A program made the translations under genes and the position numbers. Shown in pieces: positions 26,575 through 36,076 of a stretch of DNA of 64,000 bases (position 1 is its first letter; each line of letters starts with the position of its first letter). Origin of the DNA: Candidatus Marinamargulisbacteria bacterium (GTDB lineage Bacteria > Margulisbacteria > Marinamargulisbacteria > UBA817); the NCBI GenBank assembly GCA_023262965.1, contig JALQXX010000002.1:1-64000 (forward strand), read 5' to 3'. A model generated the notes under the pieces. The model made no database searches and was not told where the DNA came from. It was given only the letters and a program-made list of their open reading frames with translations.

Positions 26575-28011
26575 ATGAGCGCAGATAACTGGACAATGGA
26601 TACACAGGCCTTGCTGGTGCATTGGCAGGCGCAATTGCAAACCAACCCCCAGTATCGGGATATCACCGATCGAGAAACGGCGGTTATTACAAGGCACGCC
26701 AATGCATTTTTAAAGGAATGTATTCAGGTATCCCAGTCGGTTTTAATGACGGATTCGGCCGCAATCACGACGCTTTTAGCGTTTTTACGGTCATGGCGGT
26801 CACCGTCCCGTCAGGATAGGTTATCGATTCGGGAAATTACCCTGATGATACTGTCATTAAAGTCCAGCTTAACCGATTATATTACACGAAATCCGGCATC
26901 GTTATCGGGACTAAAGGGGTTAAATGATGTGTTGGATTGGATTGGATTGATGGTATTTGAATTGTATTCCCATGAACAAGAAACGATTATTGCCCATCAA
27001 TCGGAGCAAATTACCTATCTGACAAAAAAAAGTGCGTTTGGGCAGATTATTGGGGAATCCAATGCGATGAAAACGGTGTACCAAGCCATTGGGTTGGTGT
27101 TGGACAACGATGTAAATGTATTGCTTCAGGGGGAAAGCGGGACCGGAAAAGATGTGATTGCCACCGTCATTCACACCCATTCCAAGCGTAAAAAATACCC
27201 CTTTGTTACGGTGAACTGTGGGGCTATTCCCGAACATTTAATTGAATCGGAGTTTTTTGGGCATGAACGAGGCGCTTTTACGGGTGCCGATACACGACGG
27301 ATTGGAAAATTTGAATTGGCCAACAATGGCACATTATTTTTGGACGAGATTAGTGAATTAAATCTTTCCCAACAAACAACCTTGCTACGCGTGCTTCAAA
27401 ACAATGAGATTCAGCGAGTGGGCGGGAATGACACCATTCCGATTGACGTCCGTATTATTGCCGCATCCAATAAGCCTTTGGAGGATTTGGTTGCGTCGAA
27501 TCAGTTTCGATTGGATTTGTTTTACCGAATCAATGTGTTTCCTATTTTTATTCCACGATTAGCGGATCGGGGCACGGATATTATTGTGCTTGCCCACCAT
27601 TTTATTGATAAATACAGCGCGACCTTTGGCATTCCAAAAGCCACCCTTACGCCTTCGGCGGAACAGTACCTGATGCATTGTGATTGGCCAGGCAATATTC
27701 GGGAGCTTGAAAATACGATTCAGCGCGCGGTTATCATTAGCCATGGAAAGCCCATTACAGAGGCTATTTTTCAGTATACGCCGGGAAAAAGGCCCTTGGC
27801 ATCCCCATTGCTGTTGCCAGAACCGGGCCCTCAGCCGTTTACCCCCATAACGTTGGCGGATCATGAAGCCAATGCGATTCGCCAATCATTGGCGTATTTT
27901 AATGGCAATATGAAAAAAACGGCGCAATCGCTGGGCATATCTCGGACCACGCTCTATAACAAATGCGATCACTACGGGATCCACATCACCAAGGCCTCTA
28001 TACAAAATTAA
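26575..28011 (+). CDS. Sigma-54-dependent transcriptional activator
   Basis: An NtrC-family activator of RNA polymerase-sigma54. The N-terminal ~130 residues (HWQAQLQTNP... ITRHANAFLKEC... LKSSLTDYI) are helical and resemble the RsbRD-type sensory domain rather than a receiver; there is no phosphoacceptor pocket. A short coiled linker precedes the AAA+ domain (about 155-385): Walker A GESGTGKD near 185, the sigma54-contact loop GAFTGAD near 233, Walker B GTLFLDEI and the arginine finger segment FRLDLFYRINVF. A Fis-type HTH ends the protein (MKKTAQSLGISRTTLYNK, about 440-465). Its own promoter is a near-consensus sigma-70 site. No rpoN or obvious target promoter is in the window. Confidence 0.92.
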   Translation: MSADNWTMDTQALLVHWQAQLQTNPQYRDITDRETAVITRHANAFLKECIQVSQSVLMTDSAAITTLLAFLRSWRSPSRQDRLSIREITLMILSLKSSLTDYITRNPASLSGLKGLNDVLDWIGLMVFELYSHEQETIIAHQSEQITYLTKKSAFGQIIGESNAMKTVYQAIGLVLDNDVNVLLQGESGTGKDVIATVIHTHSKRKKYPFVTVNCGAIPEHLIESEFFGHERGAFTGADTRRIGKFELANNGTLFLDEISELNLSQQTTLLRVLQNNEIQRVGGNDTIPIDVRIIAASNKPLEDLVASNQFRLDLFYRINVFPIFIPRLADRGTDIIVLAHHFIDKYSATFGIPKATLTPSAEQYLMHCDWPGNIRELENTIQRAVIISHGKPITEAIFQYTPGKRPLASPLLLPEPGPQPFTPITLADHEANAIRQSLAYFNGNMKKTAQSLGISRTTLYNKCDHYGIHITKASIQN

Positions 28012-28017
28012 AAGGGA

Positions 28018-28599
28018 TTAACGAAACCACCGCGTAATGGGTGGGGTCTGACAGGCGATTCCAATACCCAATCGAATTTGAGGTGAGGCAATGGTGTCAA
28101 TGTAAATTCGATGAAAGGATACATCAATATCCACCAAAACAGAGGGTGTGATGCGCATGCGCTGCCCAAGGGCCAGGGCGATACTTAGCCCCGCATCGTC
28201 ATACGAAACCGCGCCAATCAGGCCTTGAATGTATAACTGGCCACCAAACCACCCCATACCGGGATACAACCGCCCGCCCCCCATAATCCCATACGTGCCG
28301 GTAAACCGACGCTGTGAAACGTCCGGATTGTAAAAGCTGTGCCATAGGATACCCCAACCCGTTGCAGGTTGGGTTTGGTATCCTACGCGGATGTCCCCCC
28401 GAATGATCAACTCGCCCAAATCCACAATCACATAGGATTGCGATGGCGTCCCCTTAGAAGCCGGCGCAGACGTTTCGCGCACCGACGCATCCACACGCAG
28501 GGGTTTTGGGGCTTTGGGAATACTATCGTCAAACAATGTTTGGCTAAACCCAACGATTGTAAGCGTACATAACCAAATAATTGTGTGTAAAAAATACAT
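28018..28599 (-). CDS. Secreted beta-rich envelope protein, hypothetical
   Basis: A 193-residue protein with a signal peptide (about 1-19, GFSQT). The C-terminal ~140 residues show alternating strands (VDLGELIIRGDIRVGYQ, GGRLYPGMGWFGGQLYIQGLIG, LVDIDVSFHRIYID, IRLGIGIACQ) like a small eight-stranded outer-membrane barrel. No named family is recognised. A minus-strand TATAAT at 28607-28612 ends seven bases before the ATG and there is no Shine-Dalgarno, so a leaderless message is likely. It converges on the sigma-54 activator gene with six bases between stops and diverges from holA. Confidence 0.6.
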   Translation of the reverse strand: MYFLHTIIWLCTLTIVGFSQTLFDDSIPKAPKPLRVDASVRETSAPASKGTPSQSYVIVDLGELIIRGDIRVGYQTQPATGWGILWHSFYNPDVSQRRFTGTYGIMGGGRLYPGMGWFGGQLYIQGLIGAVSYDDAGLSIALALGQRMRITPSVLVDIDVSFHRIYIDTIASPQIRLGIGIACQTPPITRWFR

Positions 28600-28645
28600 G
28601 TTTTGTATTATAATAGGTTTTTATGGATATGACTAGTGCACAATT

Positions 28646-29578
28646 ATGATTTATATTATTGACGGGGATAGCCCTGCCCAAGTGGCTCTTGAAACGGATC
28701 GATTGTGCCGACAATTGCAGGTGCCAATGGTGACCATTCGGGGGGAACGGGGATTTCAAGACTGTTTAGCTCGGTGCTTATGTGGGGATTTGTTTACGGA
28801 TAACCAAGGATTTATAATCAATAATCCCGCATGGCTTAAAGAAACCGGCGCGGCGATTACCGATGGGTTGGGCACCCTGTTGGCTAGCGCGGTACCCATT
28901 ATTATTATCACCCCACTGCTTGATAAACGCAGTCGCATTGCCAAATGGTTTGTAAAACACAAATGCCCCATTAAAACATGCCAGGCCTTTAAAGAGTGGG
29001 AAACCGATAAACTCGCCCAATGGGTGACCGATTATGCGGCTTTTCATCATGTTGCATTGGAACCGACGGCATTGGCTCATATGATTCGGTTGTTTGGTAC
29101 GCATATTGCCGCCATTGTGAACGCCATTAATGGGGTATCGGTGGCCATTTTGCCGCGGACAACGATTCGTATTGCGGATTTAGACGCAATGGTAGGGGAT
29201 GCCGCCGGACATTATGCGACGCTGTATCAAGCGATTCTTTGTGGTGATGCCGCCGCCATTACGCAATCGGCACATGCGTTACTCACATGTCGGGAAGATC
29301 CCTACAAGGTGATTAACACCGTGTTGTTTCAGTTGAGTCAATTGCTTTTGTTTGATGCTGGGGTGCGGAACAATAAATCGGCCGCTGACATTGCCAAAGA
29401 CTGTCAAAAACATCCCTACTATGTGGGGAAGCAGTTGGATATGATTCGTAAAAATCCCTTACGCCGGCAATGGCCCGCATGGATTGCGTGTCTGGCCAAG
29501 GGCGATCGGTTGGTTAAGCAGGGAGCCGCCGCGCCTGAGCATACCGTAATTGCGTGGATAGCGGGGATTATTTATTAA
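28646..29578 (+). CDS. holA: DNA polymerase III delta subunit
   Basis: The clamp-loader subunit that opens the DnaN ring. The 310-residue protein shows the HolA layout: an N-terminal region with IYIIDGDSPAQVALE (degenerate nucleotide-binding segment), VPIIIITPLLDKRSRIAKWF, the CQAFKEWETDKLAQWV helix that follows domain I in the family, ALAHMIRLFGTHIAAIVNAI, and a C-terminal collar region with DPYKVINTVLFQLSQLL. Sequence conservation in this family is low, but motif order and length are right. It diverges from the 28599 gene; TATAAT at 28609-28614 could drive it with a leader of about 25 bases. Confidence 0.85.
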   Translation: MIYIIDGDSPAQVALETDRLCRQLQVPMVTIRGERGFQDCLARCLCGDLFTDNQGFIINNPAWLKETGAAITDGLGTLLASAVPIIIITPLLDKRSRIAKWFVKHKCPIKTCQAFKEWETDKLAQWVTDYAAFHHVALEPTALAHMIRLFGTHIAAIVNAINGVSVAILPRTTIRIADLDAMVGDAAGHYATLYQAILCGDAAAITQSAHALLTCREDPYKVINTVLFQLSQLLLFDAGVRNNKSAADIAKDCQKHPYYVGKQLDMIRKNPLRRQWPAWIACLAKGDRLVKQGAAAPEHTVIAWIAGIIY

Positions 29579-29638
29579 TATTATTCGATACATTTTAAAA
29601 AATAGGGGGGTCGATATCCTCTAATAGAGAGGTGCCTT

Positions 29639-29986
29639 ATGAATCAATTGAATATACACGATGACAATAATATAACGCCACGATCGGAAAGTGGTCGTCG
29701 GTTAACCGATATGGATCGGGAGGCATTTCGTAAGGAAATGGACACCATCAATGCGTTGGTGGAGATGTTTATGAATGACGATAGTGATGCGGGTAATAGC
29801 GATGCGGTGTCTGAGATGGCGCGGGACACCACGCCGGAGACGGTTGGGTCGGGAGGGTCATCCCTTACGCAGCAATTTTCCTACAATGACCCGTCAATTG
29901 CGTATCGTGAACGGTTGCAGCGGATTGGACAACTCAAACAAGATCCCACCGGACGGAATATAAAAGCGGCCGGAGAAGACCTGTAA
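29639..29986 (+). CDS. Hypothetical hydrophilic protein, 115 aa
   Basis: Not recognised. It is strongly hydrophilic and probably mostly disordered, with one likely helix (DREAFRKEMDTINALVEMFMND). It is rich in Asp, Glu, Ser and Thr and has no signal peptide, membrane helix or cysteine. A weak ribosome site (GAGAGG) precedes the ATG. Just upstream, CTCTA A TAGAG (about 29620-29630) is a short palindrome that might be an operator. It is followed after two bases by another small unknown gene, so the two form a probable unit between holA and the convergent tamA. Confidence 0.55.
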   Translation: MNQLNIHDDNNITPRSESGRRLTDMDREAFRKEMDTINALVEMFMNDDSDAGNSDAVSEMARDTTPETVGSGGSSLTQQFSYNDPSIAYRERLQRIGQLKQDPTGRNIKAAGEDL

Positions 29987-29988
29987 TT

Positions 29989-30237
29989 GTGACCCACATT
30001 GACGCGATATCATCGAATATGGGGGATGTTTTTTTTGGCGGAATGGGGTCTGAGGATGCCATTTCGAATCAGTGTCGGGATTGCGTCGCATCGTCCACCA
30101 GCTTGGATGAATTGGACGATAAATTGGCTGTTTTGGAACGGGTTGGTGCGGGGGGGCATCCCATGGTTCAAGCCATCCGTGGCCATATGGATGCGGGGGC
30201 ATCGTTTGAGACCATTCGGGCCGAATTAGCCCAATAG
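29989..30237 (+). CDS. Hypothetical small protein, 82 aa
   Basis: Not recognised. It starts with GTG two bases after the previous stop, suggesting coupled translation. The product is acidic and helical in its second half (SLDELDDKLAVLERVGAGGHPMVQAI), with a possible HTH-like or chaperone-like helix pair and two cysteines in CRDC. No signal peptide or membrane segment is seen. The neighbouring small gene is its only contextual clue. It converges on tamA with 12 bases between stops. Confidence 0.55.
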   Translation: MTHIDAISSNMGDVFFGGMGSEDAISNQCRDCVASSTSLDELDDKLAVLERVGAGGHPMVQAIRGHMDAGASFETIRAELAQ

Positions 30238-30249
30238 TGGGGTGGGGGG

Positions 30250-31875
30250 TTAAAACGTCTGGGATAATCCAACGTGGAGCATAACGTTTTGGGCGGCATT
30301 TAATCCCAGATCAATACGAAGGGGTAAGACGGGGTTTAGAAATCGTGCCCCTAGGCCATAGCCATAATAACAGGATAGGGTGTCCGTGGTGTTGCCAATG
30401 CAGCCATGATCCCAAAATAACGCGGCTTGCGTGATGGCGGTTACGGTGTATCGGTATTCCAGGTTATACGATGCGCGATAATTTCCGTAGAATGCAAATT
30501 CAGGGTATCCGCGTAATGATTGGGCGCCGCCCAATGAGAAGGCTTCGGTTTCTAATGTGGGGTGATTGGTGCTTTTTTTGTAAATGCCGCCAAATACCCG
30601 CCCAGCGAGCGTTTGGTTTGTGGCAATGGCGTAGTACCGGGCATGGCTCAGACTGAGTCGGGAAAAGGGAATGGCGGCGGGGACTCCCATTGGAAACCCA
30701 AATTCCATCGCGACCCGTGTGCTAGAGCCCGCGGTGGGGTTGAGACTGGGTTGAACCTGATTTAAAAAAAGATGGAGCACGTGAAGGCTATAGGGGTCAA
30801 ATGTGTTGCCAAACTGGGGAAATACCCGTTCAAAACGGATACTCGACCCAAGGGTAAGGTTTGCGAGTCGCCAGGTTTTGGATAGCGTGGCGGTTCCCCC
30901 AGATCGCACCGCGTTGTACACCGTCCCGTAGGATATTTCGGATGCGTACCGGGAGTATAATCGGGCTGTAGCCGATACATTGTAGCGATTCAATAGCCAC
31001 GGTTGATGGTAGCCAATGGCATAGGTGCGAACGGCCAATGTATTCAGATAGCTGAGTTGGACTTGCACATCAATTCGGTCGGAAAACAGGATAGTGTTAT
31101 GACGTTGATAGCGCCCAAATACAGCCACGCCTTGATTATTCACCAATTCTTCCAATCCCACATCCACCCGATTGGCTTTTTTGGGCTGAAGGGCGTAGCG
31201 GATGGTGAGGGCCTCGGGCGATGTCTCGTGTAGTTGCGGTGCGGATGTGACGGTGACCAGGGCCAACGACCGCAGGGTGTTGTAGTCGGTGTCGTAATGG
31301 GACTGCTGGAATGGCTGGTTGATGCGGGTCACCAAATCACGGGTAATATAATCATCGGGAATACCCGGAAGTGGGGACCATTCAATGGCGGTTATCCGGG
31401 GCATGGTAAGGCTATAGTGAAGCTGCCCATCGGGGGACATGACGGCCGATTTGACGGACGAGCGCGTATAGTCATGGGCGATGAGGTCCTGATTGATCGT
31501 ATCAATCGTGGATTGCAGATCGTAATAATTCAGGGGCTCCCCAATCGGGATGGGTAATTTGGGGTATTTTTTGGGGTAGCCCTCAATAAAAACGGATTGA
31601 ACAATCGGGTTTGGCATGATTGCAATGCGTAAATTACTGCCCACAGTACTGGGGATAAATGCGTGGGTTGCCGCTTGTATTTTGCCGCTTATACGCAATC
31701 CATGAAGGACGGATTCAACGTTTTTTGTGGATACAATACTGTCGGTGAATCGTTCCTTCAGAGTCGTGATTAAAGCGGTATCGGTGGTTCCCACCACGGA
31801 CACCTGACGAACGTAATCGGCATGCAGGGTAATGCCCCACAATAGAAGTACGACAATCCTAAAACGAATACCCAT
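30250..31875 (-). CDS. tamA: TamA/BamA-family outer-membrane protein
   Basis: An Omp85-superfamily protein expected to work with TamB in moving or assembling outer-membrane components. From the ATG at 31875 it has a signal peptide (about 1-20, LLWGITLHAD), POTRA-like segments (about 25-235, e.g. VQSVFIEGYPKKYP) and a C-terminal barrel. The barrel contains FSLGGAQSLRGYPEF, the xRGY motif that is the superfamily's lid-lock signature, and ends GLSQTF with the terminal Phe typical of outer-membrane proteins. About 541 residues is close to TamA (~577). The start lies 17 bases inside the tamB 3' end, so translation is probably coupled. Confidence 0.85.
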   Translation of the reverse strand: MGIRFRIVVLLLWGITLHADYVRQVSVVGTTDTALITTLKERFTDSIVSTKNVESVLHGLRISGKIQAATHAFIPSTVGSNLRIAIMPNPIVQSVFIEGYPKKYPKLPIPIGEPLNYYDLQSTIDTINQDLIAHDYTRSSVKSAVMSPDGQLHYSLTMPRITAIEWSPLPGIPDDYITRDLVTRINQPFQQSHYDTDYNTLRSLALVTVTSAPQLHETSPEALTIRYALQPKKANRVDVGLEELVNNQGVAVFGRYQRHNTILFSDRIDVQVQLSYLNTLAVRTYAIGYHQPWLLNRYNVSATARLYSRYASEISYGTVYNAVRSGGTATLSKTWRLANLTLGSSIRFERVFPQFGNTFDPYSLHVLHLFLNQVQPSLNPTAGSSTRVAMEFGFPMGVPAAIPFSRLSLSHARYYAIATNQTLAGRVFGGIYKKSTNHPTLETEAFSLGGAQSLRGYPEFAFYGNYRASYNLEYRYTVTAITQAALFWDHGCIGNTTDTLSCYYGYGLGARFLNPVLPLRIDLGLNAAQNVMLHVGLSQTF

Positions 31876-34800
31876 AACTAATCCACCAACGCGGATCCAC
31901 CAATGTGATATCCGCATCTTCGTTCAGACCTTTTAACCCAAATCGCAATCGATCGTTGAGTAACACCACAAGATCCATTTGTTTCAGTGACACAGAACGG
32001 GTATTGACCGAATCCGATGATAAATTAACGTTCATTAACCCATTTAAAAATACCCGTTCACGATACACGTTTGATACAAATTCAAGGCCCATGATACGGG
32101 TGGTATCCACAAGGGATTGGTCATCCGCCGGGATTAGTGCGCGCCCCCAATCATAGGCTAAGCGAAAATCGTATAATCCAATGCGTTTTGCGATGCGACG
32201 TTCATAGGGGCGCAAGGATTGTTGAACAAAGGTGTTTATGCGGTCTTGACCGGCACGTACAAAGGATGAATTGCTTGGATTGGCCAGTGCGTCCGGAACA
32301 ATTAAGGTCATTTCGGGGGTATCCGCACCCGTTGCAGCGGCATCCCCAAGCGCATACATGCCGCGGAACACGTAGGGGGATAGGGGGGTGTAGTTGTCCC
32401 GCAGATGCAGGTCCAACACGCGGATAGATGGGGGGGTATTGCGAATCCCACCATCAATCACCAACCCCACAGCGGGATACGGGTAATCGCGATCGTCCGG
32501 GGGATTGGGCTTGGGCTTAATGCGCAGTGCCCGTAAATGCACGGTGGTATCCATGGGGGATAGGTCGATTCGATTGTCTGCGACCAACAATAGTTCTTGC
32601 AGATAATGCGATTGTTGATCGGTGGTCATCAGGGTATAGACCCCGTCAAGAATGGTTGCCGATCCGCCGTGCAAGTAAACCGTCCCATTTGCCAGGGGTG
32701 AGGTCACGGATCCGGTGATCGTCAATGGGGGGTTGCTTGCGCGACCATCCACTTCCAAGAAGACCCGTGTTGCCAGATTGTAGGTGTCCTCGCCGATAAT
32801 ACTGCCTTCAATAAACAGTCCCTCCCCCAACGTGGCGGTCATATTTAAAAAAATGGGACTTGATTTTTGAGTAGCGGTTTGACGAGGAATCGTAATCAGG
32901 CCATCGCGCAATTGAAACGCTCCGGAAAGGGTCAGGGATGATGGGGGGCCTCCCCAGCTATAGTCCCCGGTTAGTTGTAGCGTTTCGGCGATAATGTCCC
33001 CGGCGTATCGATCCGGCTGATAGATCGTAAAAAAGGCATAGGGCATCTGGGCATTGACGGACACGGTTGCCCGTTGATCCCGAATATTCAAGTCCGCCAA
33101 TCCCAGTGTCCCGCTTACATTAAAGACGTTGGTCTTTTTTTTGCGGGTGACGCGCCGGAATGTTTGTGTGCCGTTCCAGGTTAACGATAGGGGACCTGAA
33201 ATACGGCCATCCGATGTTTGGGCCGCAAAGTGATGGATTTGCCAGGTTGTGGGATTTTTTTTGGTTCCCGTAACCATAACGGCATTCTTGAGTTCAATCA
33301 CGGTTTGAGGGAGGCTGATATTGGATAAAGGGCCACTAAAGTCAATCGAAAGAACCCCTGTATTTTGTATGGACTGGATGGCGGGATGTACCAATGAGAT
33401 GAGGTCAATGGCATTGTTTTTCAATTCGATGCGACCGGAGACATGGTCTTTTTTGGCGTCATACCGTAGCGTTAGCGGGGCGTGAATGGATTGACTATTG
33501 TACCGGATATGGGTTTGATCGATCATCCATACAGGATGATCCGCGTTAATGACGGCGGATACCTGGTCAATGACCCGATGGTTATGACGAATATTGTAAA
33601 AATCAATGGTCTGGTGGGTGGGGTCGATGGACGCAATACGCGTCATGGCGATCGATACATCATTGTAGCGAAAATCACGAAGCTGCATCTCCATTTGAGG
33701 GGATTCATTGGGATGCATGCGAATGGTGCCGGTTAATAATCCGGCAATGGATAGGGGAGAGGGGGCATCGGCTGTATAGGACCTAATCCGGTTGAATTCA
33801 GCCAAATTGTTGGGGGCGTATTGATGGTATTCATAGGCCTGGGTGAAGGGTTTAGCACCGGGAAACGGGGTGTTTTTTTGAAAAGATTGAGTAAGGTCTT
33901 GATATAAATTGGCAACATCATGTAGCGATAACGCAGTGACTTTGGCCTGAAATTGATAGGGGGGGGTCCCCAGAGTGGCGGGGGATAAACGGCCCGCTCC
34001 AGACACGGAACCGTCGTTGAGTGTGGCGGAAAATTGGCGAATATCCCATAAGTCATGGGACACATTACCGTCGATAACCACATTGGTTAGGGTACTCCCG
34101 TGAACACCTAGGGTCGGGGTTTGTAATCGACCGTCAAATTGGATCCCATCCGGGCGTTTGTCAACACGTCCCTTTAAGGTGGCATTACCGCGTAATCCGC
34201 GATCCGCAAAATAGCGTAGCGCGTTCATACGAAAGGTGCCATCCACGGCCACCGTCGCCTGCAAATCCGGGCGTATGAGGCCTGTAAACTGCGCATTATG
34301 GACGCCGGTAGCCTGGAGCTCATGAATGGTGACGCCCATGGGGGTTTGACTGGCGTTGATGGCCAGGTCCCCCAGATACCCCCAGGCCGTGGATACGTTG
34401 TTGGCCTGGCCACGAAATTGACCGGTGGATGGGCTGTGATTGTAGATGAAATCACCGTTTAAGCGGCCTTGCAGCAGATAGGATACACTGTGGGGCCCAA
34501 TCACAACAGGCAGCCAGGATAACGGCGTGTCAATGAACGTCAAGGCGGCCTGGCTGATGCGGCGGTCCGCGATGCGCAAGGTTCCCGAAATAACCCGGCT
34601 ATTTAGGGTGGCCGCGATGTGGTCATCCGAGCCAATCGCCGTAACCCGTAAGGCGGTGCCATTGGCAAGGTCAATGGTTGCGCGGCTTGAAAGATGGTAG
34701 TTGGAATCCAGCTGGTACTGGCCACGGCCGCCACGAATCGGTAGCGCATTGGGTGTGGAGGGGGTTGTGAGGGTTACGGTGCCGCTTTGCTCGGGAATGC

Positions 34801-36070
34801 GGTGGTGAATGGCTACGGATAGGTGCGTTTCCCAGGAATCTAGGGGTAGCGGATCGGCCTCAACGTGTAAGAAGGCATTGGGATGGTAAATGCCTTGAAT
34901 CCGCACGGGGGATTGGGGGGCGGGGGTCAATGCGTAATGCGGGCCGTTTTTTTCAATATGAATGCTTGCCAAAGGGGTGGTGTCATGTGTAATGGCCACG
35001 TCTCCCGTGACGCCAAGGGTTGCAAAGTCGCCGGCAATACGCAGGGTCATACCGGCATCGATAGTGGGAAAGACTTTTTTGAAAAAGGGCGTATTATCCA
35101 ACTGGGTGAGGTGATTGGCGGTGACGGTAAGCGACAGGCGTTGATGGATGGGGGATAGGGTGCCAGATACCGATACCGGGCAATGCCGATGAGTGCCCTG
35201 TAGCCCATTCAGACGAATTTGGAGATCCCCAGGGGTATGGGTCAGCTCAACCCGTCCCGTTACCCCTGTAATGGGGTGAGGTAGGTCGGGCATGGATACG
35301 GTGGATTCGGTGATATCGGCGGCAATACGTACCAATACGGATGGGGCTCCGGTAGACGGATCGGTAGAAGCGATGTGGCCCGACAGATTCCATCGGCCGT
35401 CATCGATGGTGACATACGGAATCATGTAGGCACTCCAGCGGGTTGGATCCAGGTCATTAACGGCAAAATCAATCGCAATGCCACGGGGGGACGCCGTTCC
35501 CGATAGGTGAAGGGGGGATCGGCTATCTTCGGGGGTTGCCGATACGTCAATGATGATGGGCTTGGTTGCCCGTACGGCAATGGTTCCGGACAAATTGTCA
35601 AATGCAGGGGCAACGGTGCCCGATGTGGGTCCCCATCCACACGATGCAACGGTGCCAGCCAGTTGCTGGAGGTGGATGGTAAAGGGAAGTATTTTTTGAT
35701 CGGATGCGAAGGGGCTCCCGGTGGATGGGGGGTAGCATTCGATGGTAAGGGTGCCGCCATGAACCGTGATCCGTGGAAAAATGGCCCCCAAACGGGGCAA
35801 CACGGATAGTGTGACTGCCGGCAGGTCGGCGAGTGTTGCCTGTGTTTGTGGATGCGTAGCGGTGACATCCCGCAAGACAACGCCGGTTAGCCAATTGCCC
35901 GCTACCGAACCAATACGAATCTGGGTATGAGTGGCATACGTCAATAGCCATTCCGCATTTTTTTTTAATAATGATGACACAAAGGGGGTTTGAACAGCCA
36001 CATTAAGGACGAAAAAAAGAAGGGTAGCACCCGCGATTCCCCACCAAGCGATGCGAAAAATGGCACGCAT
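31859..36070 (-). CDS. tamB: TamB-like translocation/assembly protein (DUF490)
   Basis: A 1403-residue AsmA/TamB-type protein anchored by one N-terminal helix (about 5-25, FRIAWWGIAGATLLFFVLNVAV) with a long periplasmic beta-groove. It may act as a bridge for phospholipid or protein transfer to the outer membrane. Diverged repeats of short beta-strands fill the middle. The C-terminal ~350 residues are the DUF490 domain (LTITGSVTSPLANGTVYLHGGSATILDGVY, then LGLEFVSNVYRERVFL and WWISYGYSF at the end). Length is in the usual 1200-1500 range. It sits between thrC (six bases upstream) and tamA (overlapping), at the end of the Lrp operon. Confidence 0.85.
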   Translation of the reverse strand: MRAIFRIAWWGIAGATLLFFVLNVAVQTPFVSSLLKKNAEWLLTYATHTQIRIGSVAGNWLTGVVLRDVTATHPQTQATLADLPAVTLSVLPRLGAIFPRITVHGGTLTIECYPPSTGSPFASDQKILPFTIHLQQLAGTVASCGWGPTSGTVAPAFDNLSGTIAVRATKPIIIDVSATPEDSRSPLHLSGTASPRGIAIDFAVNDLDPTRWSAYMIPYVTIDDGRWNLSGHIASTDPSTGAPSVLVRIAADITESTVSMPDLPHPITGVTGRVELTHTPGDLQIRLNGLQGTHRHCPVSVSGTLSPIHQRLSLTVTANHLTQLDNTPFFKKVFPTIDAGMTLRIAGDFATLGVTGDVAITHDTTPLASIHIEKNGPHYALTPAPQSPVRIQGIYHPNAFLHVEADPLPLDSWETHLSVAIHHRIPEQSGTVTLTTPSTPNALPIRGGRGQYQLDSNYHLSSRATIDLANGTALRVTAIGSDDHIAATLNSRVISGTLRIADRRISQAALTFIDTPLSWLPVVIGPHSVSYLLQGRLNGDFIYNHSPSTGQFRGQANNVSTAWGYLGDLAINASQTPMGVTIHELQATGVHNAQFTGLIRPDLQATVAVDGTFRMNALRYFADRGLRGNATLKGRVDKRPDGIQFDGRLQTPTLGVHGSTLTNVVIDGNVSHDLWDIRQFSATLNDGSVSGAGRLSPATLGTPPYQFQAKVTALSLHDVANLYQDLTQSFQKNTPFPGAKPFTQAYEYHQYAPNNLAEFNRIRSYTADAPSPLSIAGLLTGTIRMHPNESPQMEMQLRDFRYNDVSIAMTRIASIDPTHQTIDFYNIRHNHRVIDQVSAVINADHPVWMIDQTHIRYNSQSIHAPLTLRYDAKKDHVSGRIELKNNAIDLISLVHPAIQSIQNTGVLSIDFSGPLSNISLPQTVIELKNAVMVTGTKKNPTTWQIHHFAAQTSDGRISGPLSLTWNGTQTFRRVTRKKKTNVFNVSGTLGLADLNIRDQRATVSVNAQMPYAFFTIYQPDRYAGDIIAETLQLTGDYSWGGPPSSLTLSGAFQLRDGLITIPRQTATQKSSPIFLNMTATLGEGLFIEGSIIGEDTYNLATRVFLEVDGRASNPPLTITGSVTSPLANGTVYLHGGSATILDGVYTLMTTDQQSHYLQELLLVADNRIDLSPMDTTVHLRALRIKPKPNPPDDRDYPYPAVGLVIDGGIRNTPPSIRVLDLHLRDNYTPLSPYVFRGMYALGDAAATGADTPEMTLIVPDALANPSNSSFVRAGQDRINTFVQQSLRPYERRIAKRIGLYDFRLAYDWGRALIPADDQSLVDTTRIMGLEFVSNVYRERVFLNGLMNVNLSSDSVNTRSVSLKQMDLVVLLNDRLRFGLKGLNEDADITLVDPRWWISYGYSF

Positions 36071-36076
36071 GACGGG

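Noticed and set aside
26624-26641. Sigma-54 promoter-like TGGCA...TTGCA
   Set aside because: The spacing is one base too long and it lies inside the coding sequence of the activator itself.
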